A stretch of 64,000 nt of DNA from Episyrphus balteatus (GCF_945859705.1 NC_079136.1:38845307-38909306); one strand, 5' to 3'. Counted from the stretch's first letter, positions 1 to 11,959 are shown. Translations and numbers: made by a program. The notes: generated from the sequence alone by a model not told the origin.

Positions 1-486
1 CAAGATTCTATGAAACAAATTCTTCGGTATTTTTGTATTCAGTTGTCTTCAATCTAAGATGTATCTTACATTTATTTGATTCTGGAGTGTTTGCAACATT
101 GTGTATATATTTTCTGTAGACAAAAATAAAGTATTCCATCAAAAATGTTCGTTTCATTTTTATGAGAAAGAATAAACTACCACTTAAAGAATTTATTTTC
201 TTGTTGCTTTTACTTGGATCACTAAAAACGCTTACAGACCAAAGAAAAGACATTCTACTTAACATTTGCGAATCAATTTTCATCTTAAAGCATCTTTGTT
301 TTAAGTGAATTTTCAATGAAACGTTCATAAAAAATATAAGAGTGTATGTTTCTTAAGTGTCAAATTGTCTAACTTTTATGAGAATCGTATGAACTTTAAA
401 GGTCTTAAAATGTTATCATTCGATCAGAAAATTGGAAGATTGTTGTTTTAATTTTTATTGAACCTTAAAAGTGAAATAAGAGAGAA
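1..486. other. Unassigned A+T-rich sequence
   Basis: No convincing gene, RNA or element boundary is visible. The minus-strand open frame here has no recognisable motif and is typical of chance frames in this composition. If the Gprk2 unit starts upstream of the window this is intron. Confidence 0.4.
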
Positions 487-544
487 AAAAATCATGTGTG
501 TAATTCACACGTGGTAGAAGTGAAACCTTAAAAATTAATTTTTC

Positions 545-1150
545 TTGAAAAAAAAAAAAAAAAAAAAAAATACACAGTTACAAAGCTTATAAATTTTCAT
601 TAAGAATAAAGCTATTATTAAATTTTTACAAATACGCAAAAAGTATAAAAATAATTTGTTCAAAACAATCATTTTTCATGAAAAAAGCAAAAAAAAATTT
701 TTTTTTCCCCTAATACCATTAAATCCATTTTTTTCATGACAACTTATAGTAAATTTTATACTATCTAAAAGCTTATTGTTTCGGCTTAAAATATTCATAT
801 CGACCATACAATATCCATAAAATGAGCTAGAATTTTTTCAACCCAATCGGTTTTTACAAAAAAAAGGCAAAAAAAAATCAATCTTTTTTCTGTTCTTACA
901 CCATTAAATCAATTTTTTAAATGACAACCTATCAAAAATGTTATTTCATCTGAACGCTTATTATTTCACATTTTATATGACGCTTAAATCATGTTTCTAC
1001 GATGTCTGCAAAAAAAGTAAGAATTTTATAAAGCCAAGCATTTCGAAATTTCAAGCTGAGATTACGGTACTTCCTTTATTAGTGGCTGGTCATCGGCAAC
1101 AGATATCCACAAGTGTTATGTGTATTTTTTAAGTTTTTCAATATAATTTT
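545..1150. repeat. A-rich insertion with an imperfect tandem duplication
   Basis: This block interrupts the left arm of the inverted repeat. After a run of about 25 A it contains two imperfect copies of a unit of about 160 bp, starting near 665 and 820. They share the sequence ACCATTAAATC, a following TTTTTT/ATGACAAC block and a CTTATT(G/A)TTTC block. No coding capacity is recognisable. Confidence 0.5.
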
Positions 1151-1339
1151 AATTTTATTTAAGATTGTGTAACTTGTAGAGCACTTAACGTTATGTGAGA
1201 TACATCAAATAAAAGGTAACATTAACAGCATGCATATTAAAGTTAAATTTGTATGTGCTCTAGATCAAAAGACATAACGTGTATGAAAAAAGAATATATT
1301 TTCACCGTTATCTCAGGATTTTGAATTTGAAATTAATAA

Positions 1340-1974
1340 CACTGGTCGGCAAAAAACAAAAAAAAGTCGGGAGCAAGAACTTTATAAGGTGATTTTGATT
1401 GACCTTAGTGTGCTGAATTCAAAACTGTTTACAGATTTTTTCTATCACGTCTAGTTTTTGAGCTATACTCATCACTATTTTCGCTATAAAAACTAATATT
1501 TTCGCTTCAAAAACTAATATTTAATTGAGTTTTTTTTTATGTTTAGTCAAAAATATATATTTTCCGTAATATGTTGCTCTTTTTAAGTCCAAATCAGAAG
1601 ACGCAAGATGGAATTTGATTCAAAAAACCATTCATTACTTTGAAAAAAAATAATCAAGATTTTGAGATATCTATCATAAATTTCTTTTTTCAATATCTTT
1701 GAGAAAAAAAATAATTTCGAAAAAATATAAATACCTTTAGGACGTGTTAAGGACGTGTTTTGAGATTGAATAAGTAGTTTTACAAAAAAAAAAGTAACGG
1801 TGATGTAATTCGATGTCAAATGTACCCAAAAAACGCGTTTTTGACCTATTAATATTCAATTATTTCAAAAATGTGACGTGCTAGTGAAATTTTGACTTCA
1901 GATTCGGACTCAGTACAAAATTCCTCTCGAAAAGTAGGGTTTGGTTATTGCTCTATATCCGTTGCCGACCAGTG
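1340..1974. mobile_element. Non-autonomous TIR element (CACTGGTCGGCAA ends)
   Basis: The ends are inverted repeats: CACTGGTCGGCAA at 1340 and TTGCCGACCAGTG ending at 1974. The right flank is TA and the left flank is AA next to a TA, so the target duplication is only approximate. The uninterrupted counterpart at 5515-5966 shows the locus without the insertion, which supports it as a discrete 635-bp insertion. No transposase is visible. The CACTG ends resemble Tc1/mariner-type termini; that assignment is inference. Confidence 0.7.
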
Positions 1975-2148
1975 TAATTGAAATTCTATGCAATTATCTA
2001 TAGTTTATTCTATTACCTATCTAGAGTATAAATTTCGTTCATCTATCTATTGAAACATAAAAGTTATAATCAATTGATTTTTCCCGTGTCTTTTTCGTTT
2101 CATCGTGTTTCAAACCACTACGATACTAAAGAAGTTTTCACTTCAAAA

Positions 2149-3880
2149 AACGATGAAACAAATAATAAGTCGGAAAAATGGTCTAAAAATCGGTCGTTTT
2201 AGGTCCCTCAAGAAGAAATCATGTCAAGTTCAAATTTTCATCTGAAGTTCTGTTTCATTAAAAACTACCTCTTGTTTTTTTTTTTTTTGCATATAAAAAA
2301 CAAAACCATTCCACGCACAAAGTACTCATAATACCGTTTGGCAATTATTTTCCCATCAAAACTAAGAATTTTTATCGATTTATTTATGTGTGTACTCCTG
2401 CCTCGTACTCCTATGTACACACCGCTTAAAGCATTGTCTGGCCCATCTGTTTCGAATTAACCTCATTTGTTGCCGCCGCTGCTGCTGCCGATACCATCGA
2501 ACTTATAGATATCTTGCCTCACTATATGCTCCAGCCGACCGATACAATCAAACAAATCAACAACAGCCGTGCAAATACCGATTGCGTTAAAAAAAAAAAA
2601 AACGTATTTGAAATCTAACAAAGTGTAGGGGCAGGCCACTTCTAAAACAGACCGGGCGGTGTTGTCGGTGATCGTTGGGTCGGTTGGTGGTGTATGGTGA
2701 ATGAAACGAACAAAGTTTTACTTTACCATAGCAACTAATTAAATCCCACATCGATCAAATAAATTTAGAAAAAAAAAAAAATAGAAAACGAAAAATTTTT
2801 CAATCAAAATAAAACACTATACCTACCAGCAACCCAGAAACATGCGAGAGCACAAAAGTAGAAGATAAAAAAAAAAATAAATAAATAAAAATCAATTTCA
2901 TTATTTTTTGATTCGTTTAGAGAGTTTAAGCGGCAAAAAGGCGTACTGGACAATTGTATTTGTCATGCTCGGCAACCAAACATCATAGACGTCAGAGAGA
3001 GCCCTCCTTTTGCCTATGGTTTATATATTCCTGCTCCATTCACTCTGATCTGATAGATTTCTGTGGAATATGCTACCAGCGAGCTTGATTGATTGACGGA
3101 TGCCATGATTCCATCTAGAGAAGAGTGGGTTTTTTTTGCTTTGTAATAGTTTAAGGGGTAGGGTTGCATTCTGTACAAAATTAGATTTGTATGAGTGAGA
3201 AGAAATTGCTCCATTTCATGTACCACGAACAGTTTAACGAGTAAAAATATTTAAATTAGTTGCAAATCGATTGCATTGTGGTTCCGAATTCTTAATTCCT
3301 AAGTAATATTGCATTGTCTTTGAGTTTTAAACTTTGTTTAAGGTCTTAAATTACCATCCAGCGATAGATTTCAAAGTAGTTGCAAATCGATTGCATCTTA
3401 GTTTAAACTGCGTAATATTGCATTGTTGTTTAACATCAAGTAAATCTCCTTGTAAAACCAACTAGCAGTGGCCTAAAACTGCAACACTATATAATTTGAC
3501 TATAATCTAAAAGTGTCTGTGTTTTTTTTCCATCCAGATGCAAGTTGAGGACTATTGCTAAACTAATGTTCGAAAAATTCGATTTTTTTTTTTATCAAAG
3601 CATTCGCGTAAACATGTGAATATGTATATGGAGGTAGAATTAAGTGCCTTTTGCACAATAAATCTTTTCTAAGAATATTTGTAATCCAATTTAATAATTT
3701 TATTTTTAAATGTGTGTACTAAAAATTGAATACTTAAACAGGCTTAAATAGTTTACATTTAACTGAAAAAAGTGCGTGTATTGGTAAACTTTTAGTATTT
3801 TATCTTAAGTTGTTAACTAAATTCATATTTTTGTCAGTTATATTGTGTTATTCTTAAACTTTAATTTTAATTTTTTATCT
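2149..3880. other. Host-like non-coding sequence (probable intron)
   Basis: This is less A+T-rich than its surroundings in 2390-3050 and carries no obvious mobile-element signature. No reading frame has recognisable protein content. A duplicated motif pair lies at 3257-3426 (listed separately). If the Gprk2 unit extends this far it is intronic; a promoter or an unannotated first exon around 2600-3000 cannot be excluded. Confidence 0.35.
3257..3426 (+). promoter_or_regulatory. Duplicated near-palindromic motif pair, 120-bp spacing
   Basis: The 20-mer TAGTTGCAAATCGATTGCAT occurs at 3257-3276 and again at 3377-3396, exactly 120 bp apart. A second shared motif, GTAATATTGCATTGT, follows each copy (about 3304 and 3412). 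The core TGCAAATCGATTGCA is an imperfect palindrome containing ATCGAT, and TGCAAAT matches a POU/octamer half-site. Binding is inference from motif shape only. Confidence 0.4.
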
Positions 3881-3977
3881 TCCTTTTTTTTTCGTTTCAG
3901 GTAAGATTTGAATCGACTTTGACGTATACTTACTACAACGCTTTTCAATTTGATATCTTGATTCCTTGTATACTCAG
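3870..3977 (+). promoter_or_regulatory. Recursive-splicing (ratchet) site with 77-nt putative RS-exon
   Basis: A T/C-rich tract (3864-3897) ends in TTTCAG|GTAAGA, with the junction at 3900/3901. This is the zero-length-exon arrangement of fly ratchet points, where a 3' splice site abuts a reconstituted 5' splice site. A second donor-like CAG|GTAAAT follows at 3977/3978, defining a 77-nt putative RS-exon. It lies about 24.5 kb upstream of the probable Gprk2 leader exon on the same strand. Function is inferred from sequence alone. Confidence 0.6.
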
Positions 3978-4105
3978 GTAAATAATGTTAAATATTAAGG
4001 CTGGGTTTATAAATTGATAAAGTTATCCTTTTACATTTGTAAAGATAATAAAATGAAATAAATTTTATTATATAATTAAAAAGCAAGGCTTAAAATATTC
4101 TACTA

Positions 4106-4826
4106 GCCCAGTCATTTTAGTCATTTTTAAGCCCAATCTGCGGAAAAATTCCTACTGGGCTGAATTTTGGTATACAGCTTAATGACGGCTTTGTTATGAA
4201 GATTTTTCTATAGAATTCATGTTTGGAAAATTTATAACAAGCTCAAAACTAAAATTGAACCGTGTTAAAAAAGTGTGTTCTTAATAATGAAGGCACTTAT
4301 TGTACAAAAAAGGGAAACGTACAAGATTTCCAATAAACGTGGTTCCCCCTTTTGCATAATATTTTGTATCCCAAGGTGTACATTTTTATTTTTTTTTAGT
4401 TAATTCGTATTTACGTAATAAGATAAGTTAATAAAACTAAAAAAATTTTAGCTACTTCGATAAAAACCTCAAAAATCAAGCAAAATAAACCAAAAATATG
4501 TATTTTTTCGTATGTGAGTGGAATCTAGTCACCTTCTCTGCGCTCTACTCGCGAAACGGTTCATCTTACAGAAAAATGTGCTGGGCATATGTTGTAGGTA
4601 ATTTCACGACCATCAATTTTTATATAACCTTTGATGACCTCCGATCAATAGGTCGCGAGATATTTGCGAAAAACTTTTCGTGACCTTTTGACCCCTATAA
4701 CTCTTAACGCGGACACAATATCAATGTCGATTTTTTACATCTTCATAACAAAGCCGTCATTAAGCTGTATACCAAAATTCAGCCCAGTAGGAATTTTTCC
4801 GCAGATAAAACCTAAAATTACTGGAC
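4106..4826. mobile_element. Foldback MITE (GCCCAGT ends, TA target site)
   Basis: The two ends are inverted copies: 4106-4200 matches the complement of 4735-4826. Both carry the CTGCGGAAAAATTCCTA block and the block GGGCTGAATTTTGGTATACA. TA flanks both ends (4104-4105 and 4827-4828), as expected for Tc1/mariner-type insertion. The open frames inside are by-products of the palindrome. A shorter relative lies at 6369-6718. Confidence 0.75.
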
Positions 4827-4830
4827 TAGG

Positions 4831-5514
4831 TATAGCTTATAATTTCTTAATTTGATCAACTGTAATTTATTTGTTTTATATTATTTGTTTCTTGGTCAGA
4901 TTAAAAATGTTATTTTTTTAAATTCTATTTTGGAAAAAGATTGAATCAAACTGAGGAGTAAAGTTACATTGAAAAACTAAAACTTTGTTTTTTTTATAGA
5001 AAAAAAAAAAATAATAAGAACTGATGCTATTTTTCTTGACCTTTATTGAATTTTTGAACAGGTGTAACTTCATAAAAGTTTTATTGCTGAATAGTGTTTT
5101 TTCTCATAATAGAAAGAACGTTTTTGATTTTCCAAGAAAAAAAGATTTAATTTGATTCTACTGATTAAATTAACTATTTATACATGTCGTTTAATCGTAC
5201 TCTTGAAATATTGAAACAAGTGGTCAGGCATACTTAAAATAAAAATAAAAGAATAAAATAACAAAATTTACTATTTTGTAGGATTTATTTTTTTAAAACA
5301 AGATTTTTAGTGAATGTTTCCCTTTTAACAATAACAAGGAAAAAACCATGACATATTTTGGATTTTTTTTTGTCTTAAAAAAAAGTAAATAAAAGGCATT
5401 TTCGAAATTTTTTTGAAATTCTGTCAGTTTCCCGAAATCGAGTGAAATGAAACTAAAATTAAAAGTCCAGTGAAATTGTTTTCAGTTCTATTTTTAGATC
5501 TTATTTTTTTTTTT
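4831..5514. other. Unassigned A+T-rich sequence
   Basis: Low-complexity sequence between the foldback MITE and the right arm of the large inverted repeat. A GAACAG|GTGTAAC near 5061 resembles a ratchet junction but lacks a good polypyrimidine tract and the GTAAG donor. Confidence 0.4.
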
Positions 5515-5966
5515 TTTTGAAATGAAAACTTCTTTAGTATCGTAGTGATTTGAAACAAGATGAAACGAAAAAGCGACACGAAAAATCAATTGATCATAAC
5601 TTTTTTGTTTCAATAGATAGATGAATGAAATTTATACAGTAGATAGGTAATTAAATAAATTATGATTGTGCGAAATTTCAATTAATTTTATATTCAAAAT
5701 TCTGTGATAACGGTGAAAAGATGTTCTTTTTCTAAACACGTTATATCTTTTGATCTAGAGCACATAACAAAATTATTTAACTTTAATACGCTTGCTGTTA
5801 ATATTACCTTTCATTTAATATATCACACATAACGGTACGTGCTCCACAAGTTATATAATCTTCAAGGTTCACATATAAAAAAAGTTAAATTTTTTCGATT
5901 TTTTTAAAATGATTTTTAAGGTTTCACTTCAACCACTCGTGAATTGCACACATGATTTTTTTTTTC
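5515..5966 (-). repeat. Right arm of large interrupted inverted repeat
   Basis: Reverse-complement partner of 487-2148. It lacks both insertions found in the left arm and so shows the earlier state of that arm. The arm pair brackets the ratchet site at 3900. Confidence 0.75.
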
Positions 5967-6368
5967 AAAATAAGTATAGCCGATTTTTGGCACAGTTGTT
6001 TAAAGGAAAAATGAAAAGACCCAGTGAGTTTTCAGGCAAAAGTGTCATAATTTTAGCCCTCAAAGACTAATTTTTGGAAAAAAACGATTTAAAGCTTATA
6101 AAAATGGCAATAATCGCAGTTAAAAACCATTTATGTATATCCAAGATATTTTTTTTAAATTAACGTCAATTTTTAGGAAACTGCCAGTAAAGCAATTTGT
6201 TGAAAATTTATACCTTCGAAGTGAATTCGTTCCAATTTTTGTACATGCAGTTTGGATATTGAAAACAGCTAATTTTTAAAATCGAACGTTGATCTAACAT
6301 TTCTAATAGGAGAGAATTATGTTCCTATGGGAGCTAAAATGTATCTTCATTTTCATACTTGGCTTTTA

Positions 6369-6718
6369 GTCCAGTAATTTTAAGTTTTATCTGCGGAAAA
6401 ATTCCTATTGGGCTGAATTTTGGTATACACCTTCGTTACGGCGTTGTAATGAAGATGTGAAAAATCGACATTGATATCGTGCCGGCGGCGTTAGAAGTTA
6501 TAGAGGTCAAAAGGTCACGAATTTGTAAAAATGTTTTTATCTCGTGACCTGTTGCTCGGAGGTCAATAGTGGTCTATGGAAAAATTGTTTGTCATACAAT
6601 TATGTACAAATATCGACTTATGCATTTTTCTGTAAAATCAACCGTTTTCGGAATAGAGCGATTTCAAGCGTAGGCATAATCAATGATATGGGGTTTAAAA
6701 TGCCTAAAATTACTGGGC
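6369..6718. mobile_element. Short MITE related to 4106-4826
   Basis: The left end GTCCAGTAATTTTAAG (6369) and right end AAATTACTGGGC (ending 6718) are inverted. TA flanks both sides (6367-6368 and 6719-6720). The CTGCGGAAAAATTCCTA and GGGCTGAATTTTGGTATACA blocks match the 4106 element. The interior contains GTCACGA and GGTCAAAAGGTC motifs shared with that element. There is no transposase. Confidence 0.75.
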
Positions 6719-6842
6719 TATTTACCGAAAAGCGATTTTATCTTTAAAAAAAATAAAAAGAAATACAGGATAAATACATATTTTAAAGTTAAATTAGAGG
6801 ACACAAGATTAAGCTTCTGAATACAGGAGTGTCATGTAAGAA

Positions 6843-7346
6843 GGAGCGGGTCATAATTCTGCTTGTCAAAATTCTGTACGACAAAATTCTGTGGGGTCAA
6901 AATACTGTAATACCATAATTCTGTACGTCATTATACTGTAAATACAAAATTCTGTACGTCAAAATACTGTATCAACAAAATACTGACATGCAAAATTCTG
7001 TTTTGTAAAATTCTGTACGGCAAAATACTGAATATCAAAATTCTGTAAAAATGCTGTAAAAAAATATCGTTTTGATAATGTAAAAAAGTGCGCGCGCACT
7101 TTCTTACATTATCAAAACGATATTTTTTTACAGCATTTTTACAGAATTTTGATTTACAGAATTTTGATGTACAGAATTTTGAAATACAGTATTTTGACCA
7201 ACCAGAATTTTACTATACAGAATTTTGACTTTCAGAATTTTGTTCCTACAGCATTTTGCACATACAGAATTTTGACATACAGTATTTTGGCATACAGTAT
7301 TTTGAATACAGAATTTTGCAACATACAGAATTTCGACCCCAACCCC
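6843..7346. mobile_element. CAAAATTCTG-array foldback, copy 1
   Basis: The left arm is a degenerate tandem array of units of about 12-18 bp built on CAAAATTCTGTA. The core hairpin has arms of about 35 bp around GTGCGCGCGCAC (near 7088-7100). The right arm is the same array inverted (ACAGAATTTTG units). The outer ends are GGAGCGGGTC on the left and GACCCCAACCCC on the right. No coding capacity is seen; the open frames simply translate the array. The architecture recalls Drosophila FB/Galileo elements, whose long inverted repeats are built of short tandem units; that kinship is inference. Confidence 0.7.
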
Positions 7347-9310
7347 ATGTAAGATTCAGGACATATTGGATACTATGATCAACTTCATGGGTCACTTCCT
7401 TATTTTGATCGATCTATTCCAAAAGTTTCCTCAAAAATACATATCTGGAAAGTAAGATTAGTATAAAAACACTGAGCATAAAAAAAAACTTAGAATCAAA
7501 ATAAAATTTTAACAACTTGAGACCAAACACATAACTCGATAAATAAAAAAGAAACGACGTCAAATTTAAGTGGTTTTCAATATGCAAAAAAAAAAATATT
7601 TATAAAAAAAATATTTATAAAATTTAGTCAAACCTTTACTGAAAAAGTGATAGGCCAACGCTTCAATTTTTCCTAAGAACCAAAAATACCAACACCTACT
7701 AGAAAATAAGAGCCTATGAAAAATATAAAATCAAAATAGGTACCTATTTAATATAATTTTTTTTTTCATTTCAAATTCAGGAACTCCCGTTGACAGATTA
7801 TTAAAAGATTAAAAATATATTAGGTACATAAAACAACTTTGATTTAAAAGAAACTGTACTATATACCACTTTTGGTGTACGTTGCGATATTTAATTTAGG
7901 AACTAATATTTTCAGAGTGTAATGAAGTAGAAGAATCTAAATAGTTATACATTTATTGGTTTTGTTAATGTCTACATACATACATCTGCATATTCAAATA
8001 AAATTGGGTCAGAAGTTGTTATTATATTAAATTCTTTGGGTAAGATTTGCCCAAGAAATCCATTTTCGATTATTATCGAGAAAATGGTCTGGAAAAGCAG
8101 ACATTTGAAAAAGAACATCCAAAAATAAATTAGATTTCTTCGAATAATTTTCCTAATTTAGGTATTCGGGACAAAGCATTATATTTATAAGATTCGGTAT
8201 GAAATTTTAATTTGTATATTATTCAGTGAAGAGAAATTTAACCTTTTCAAAAAATGAACCTTTAGTGGGTTTTATTAAACCATACATTCTTTAGTTATAC
8301 TCTCTAAGTATCTTGTCTTTTTGAAGATATCCTAAAAAATCTAAAGCCTTACCTCATGCAGAACTTCGCTTTTAAACTTGAACGTAATTACATTTCTATT
8401 ATCTTATTTGTGTTCAATTTCAACAAGAAGGTCAGATTCATTTTGACCATCAGTCTTTTAATTCACAAATTTGCAAAATTTGCCTTGGGAAACTACCAAC
8501 ATCAGACTTAATAGAATTAAGCATCCCTAATTGGCATCAATATGGCAACTATAGGAAATTACATTCTGAAAGGCGAAGATAATAAAAACTGAATAAATCT
8601 TTTGATGCCAATCTATAAAAAGAGTTTTTTTTTTGTTCTTCTTCGTCTTTTCTTCAAATTTCACTTCCTCTACCTTTTTTTTTTTTCTATTTCAGTGAGG
8701 GTATCTATTCCTTGATGGTCTCTCTGGGATATTGGGATAGTCTTTATTTTATTCAATATTTTTTTTTCTCTCTCTTTTATTTTCTTCTCGGGGGAAATCC
8801 GCTCATTTTTTTTTTTTTTTGCTCTCTCTATCTTTGAACGTGATTTAGGTCATCAACAGTGTCATCTTCCTTCTCATTTAAGTTTCTCTGGATTGCTATT
8901 GCTATGTGTCTCTTTTGATGGTTAAACAAAAAAAAAAAAAAAAAATATGTTAATTTATTGCAATTTTCCTTTTTGTTGGTTTTGTCATGGAACAAAAATG
9001 ATGATAGGAAGATTTATTCTACGAGTACCTATAATATTAATTCTATAAATTTGCAAATGTATGAGTGTCATGCCCTCTGGGAAGATTATAGAACAGAACG
9101 GATGATGAAAGACAATGAGACCAATACGAATGGATTTTGAAGAAGATAAATAGAAACAAGCAAAAAAAAAATAAACAAAATCATCGTAATACAATGGTGA
9201 TGATGAAACAAAAATCATTTGCATCTGAAGATGATTTTTTATTTTGTTATTTTTTTTTTTTGTTGGTGGATTTGTGTTATTTGATGAATTTTACTAATAT
9301 CTTTAATTTT
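7347..9310. other. Host-like non-coding sequence
   Basis: No coding signature is visible. A strong T/C tract ending in TTTCAG at 8695 resembles a 3' splice site but is followed by TGAGGG, not GTAAG, so it is not a ratchet site. The open frames at 8958-9391 have no recognisable domains. Confidence 0.35.
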
Positions 9311-9311
9311 C

Positions 9312-9425
9312 ACGGTCGGATTGAAAATGGATTCAATAAAGCAAGGAGTAACAATTTTGTTAAAAGTAATGTTCAAAAGAGTAGGACTTAGTTGTCTCCC
9401 CTGCGGAACTCCATAAGAAAATGGA
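9312..9425 (-). pseudogene. Non-LTR retrotransposon reverse transcriptase fragment
   Basis: The minus strand reads SYGVPQGRQLSPTLLNI, followed by a weakly similar stretch. This matches the GVPQGS-L-SPTLFNI motif (RT block 4 region) of non-LTR retrotransposon reverse transcriptases. The downstream catalytic YADD block and other RT blocks were not found next to it, so this is a short isolated remnant. Confidence 0.65.
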
Positions 9426-10880
9426 TTTTAAGTAAAAGGAGACATATGTTAATATACAGCACAGTATATTTTTACCTTTGTTGGTTTATTAAAATCAATA
9501 AATGAAAAACGATAGACTTTCAAATCATGATTTATCAGCAATAAAAGAAAAAAAAAGAAAGAATTTCAACAGGAGTTTTTTTAAACGGCAGGACTTTGCA
9601 ACAAATTTTGAAGGTTATAGTCTCAAAATGTTGCTGTTGAATATGAGAATTATTTGAATTATTTTTTACTGTTCATTGTAAGAAATAGAAAAAGTGAAAA
9701 AAAAAACGCACAAACGAATTCGACGTTCTAATTATTTCGACTTGAGTATATAATCCATTACTGTGTTTATGTAAATCAAGAAATAAAAAAAAGAAATAAT
9801 TGAAGAGGATATCATTCATTCTGTGAATTACTATTATTTGTTTTCATGAACGAAAAAGCAGTAATTGCGTATTGAAAGGGTTATTGGTTCTGGGAAAATA
9901 CAACTTATAACTTTGCATTTATGGTTTTTGTTTTCATTTCAATTTCGTTAATTAGAATTGAAGTTTCTCAATTTCTACATTTTCACCAGAAAATCATCCT
10001 TGTCATTAAGAATATTAAATTGAATCCATTAAAATATAAGTCTTCAATAATTACAGGTATGATCCGATAAGAATGACAGAAATAAATTAAAATTCTGGCT
10101 TTTCGTTGACTTGAAAACAAAATTTCACACAAAGAAATTGAAAAGTGTCCCACCCGTGACGTACGTAGTTTCATAGAAAATCATACTAATTTCTTACTCG
10201 TTTCTCGTAAGGTAACTAAGAAGACTTTGGATCAAAAACATAACCTGCTTTCAAATCATTTATGAATTTGTCCCAACCTTAATGGAAAAAATTAATTAAG
10301 GTGAATTATTTATCTTTTTAGTGTTATTGAGTTAACAAAAACATATTTGTTAAATAAAAATTCCCGTAGATTTGATAAAACTATTTATATATAAAGTCTA
10401 AAAAGGAAAGTAAAAAAAAAACAATGTTCCCACCCGTGACGATATTATAATATTTTTGTTAAAGTATGATTTTTACTAGACATTAAACTTCTAAAATAAT
10501 TATTTTAATATACAAAAAATTACACATTCGCCATAGTGTACCAAATCGATCATACTCTTGCGAGTCAAAAATTTCATATTTACTATATATAGAATCACTA
10601 CCTCTTGGCCTTTTAAAAACAACAATTGTCTGTAATAATACTTCTGCTCTAATATTTTTCTTCTAATTTTATGGCTTGAAATTAAACATTTAAATTGATA
10701 GTGAAAACATACAAATACATTGTATTATTTCCACTCTATCCTTTGTTATTATAAAAAATTAACAATTTTCCAGCTTCACCTTAGCCAATTTTGCGTATCA
10801 ACAATTTAAAAAAAAATCGCGTTGTACCACTGAAAGAGATGATGAATCTTTGAAATGACTTCTCTTCAAAATCGTCATAT
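9426..10880. other. Unassigned sequence with a repeated 13-mer
   Basis: No gene recognised. The 13-mer CCCACCCGTGACG occurs at 10149-10161 and 10429-10441, each preceded by GT or TT and set in otherwise A+T-rich DNA. It may be part of an unrecognised repeat. Confidence 0.35.
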
Positions 10881-10881
10881 A

Positions 10882-11959
10882 CAGGGTGTCCCAAAAGTAA
10901 TGGATCAAACGAAGTATGCTGATAGGCCAACTTTAGGGCTCTCAGAATTTGGTAACTTGTTCATCCCAAATCCTTACGGTTTTTGATTTAATGCAGTTTT
11001 TGTTAAATTTCGAAAAATACCGACTTGGCAACAGTATTTTGCTTCCTCCGCTCATAATTGATTTTTATTTTTTACAATTCTTTCATAAAAACATTGCCAA
11101 ATAATAAGAAATAATTAATTAATCAAAATATTTTTTATTTCATATGCAATTTTGCTGCAAATTAATTAACAGTTCTATGTTTTATAAAAACTCAATTTCG
11201 TAGTTTTATTTCAGAGCATCATCCCGAAAAAAATTTGTATGGTGTGACACTGGTTTATTATTTTAAAAACTTGCCGTGTTATTGCAGTTTTCAAAAATGT
11301 ATACAAATTTCCAAAGATGAAATTAGAACGAAAGTTATTACAATTTGAATGCAAAAAAACAGGGGTTTTCAGAGCAAAATAATAAACAAAAATCGAGGCT
11401 TTTATTCAAAAAGAAATAAACAAACAACAGCCGAGAAAATGTGTTTATTTTTCTTTGTTATTTTGCTCTGAAAAGCAGTGTTTTGTTGCATTTAAATTGT
11501 AATATCTTTAGTTCTAACTTCAACTTTGAAAAGTTTTATACATTTTTGAAAACTGCAATAACACGGCAAGTTTTTAAAGCAATAAACCAGTATCACACCA
11601 TACAAATTTTTTTCAAGGTGTTATTCTGAAATAAAAGTATGAAATTGAGTTTTTATAAAACATGGAACTGTTAATAAATTTGCATCAAAATGGCGTATGA
11701 AATAAAAAAATATTTTGATTAATTAGTTATTTCTTATTATTTGGCAATGTTTTAATGAAAGAATTGTAAAAAACAAAAATCAATTATGAGCGGAGGAAGC
11801 AAAATACTGTTGCCAAGTCGGGATTTTTCGAAATTTCACAAAAACTGCATTAAATCGAAAACCGTAGGGATTTGGGATGAACAAGTTACCAAATTCTGAG
11901 AGCCCTAAAGTTGGCCTATCAGCATATTTCGTTTGATCCATTACTTTTGGGACACCCTG
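10882..11959. mobile_element. 1.08-kb foldback MITE (CAGGGTGTCCCAAAAG ends)
   Basis: Almost the whole element is an inverted repeat. The left end CAGGGTGTCCCAAAAGTAAT and its complement close it, and the similarity continues inward through the TTGGTAACTTGTTCATCCCA and AACTTGCCGTGTTATTGCAG blocks. TA flanks both sides (10880-10881, 11960-11961), indicating Tc1/mariner-type insertion. Termini of the CAGGGTGTCCC type are widespread in insect MITEs. There is no transposase. Confidence 0.85.

Larger units (their letters stand above)
487..2148 (+). repeat. Left arm of large interrupted inverted repeat
   Basis: Blocks at 487-540, about 1150-1336 and 1978-2148 recur in reverse-complement order at 5515-5966. 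Matching landmarks are the CATGTGTGTAATTCAC block (487-540 versus 5911-5966), the AGATCAAAAGACATAACG block (1261-1280 versus about 5735-5760) and the CGATACTAAAGAAGTTTTC block (2120-2145 versus 5525-5545). The left arm carries two insertions (about 545-1150 and 1340-1974) that the right arm lacks. The arms enclose about 3.4 kb that includes the first ratchet-type splice junction. Confidence 0.75.

Noticed and set aside
5040..5075. GAACAG|GTGTAAC as a ratchet site
   Set aside because: The upstream tract is interrupted by purines and the donor lacks the GTRAG consensus.
8640..8700. Strong polypyrimidine tract plus TTTCAG as a third ratchet site
   Set aside because: It is followed by TGAGGG rather than GTAAG or GTGAG, so no 5' splice site is regenerated.
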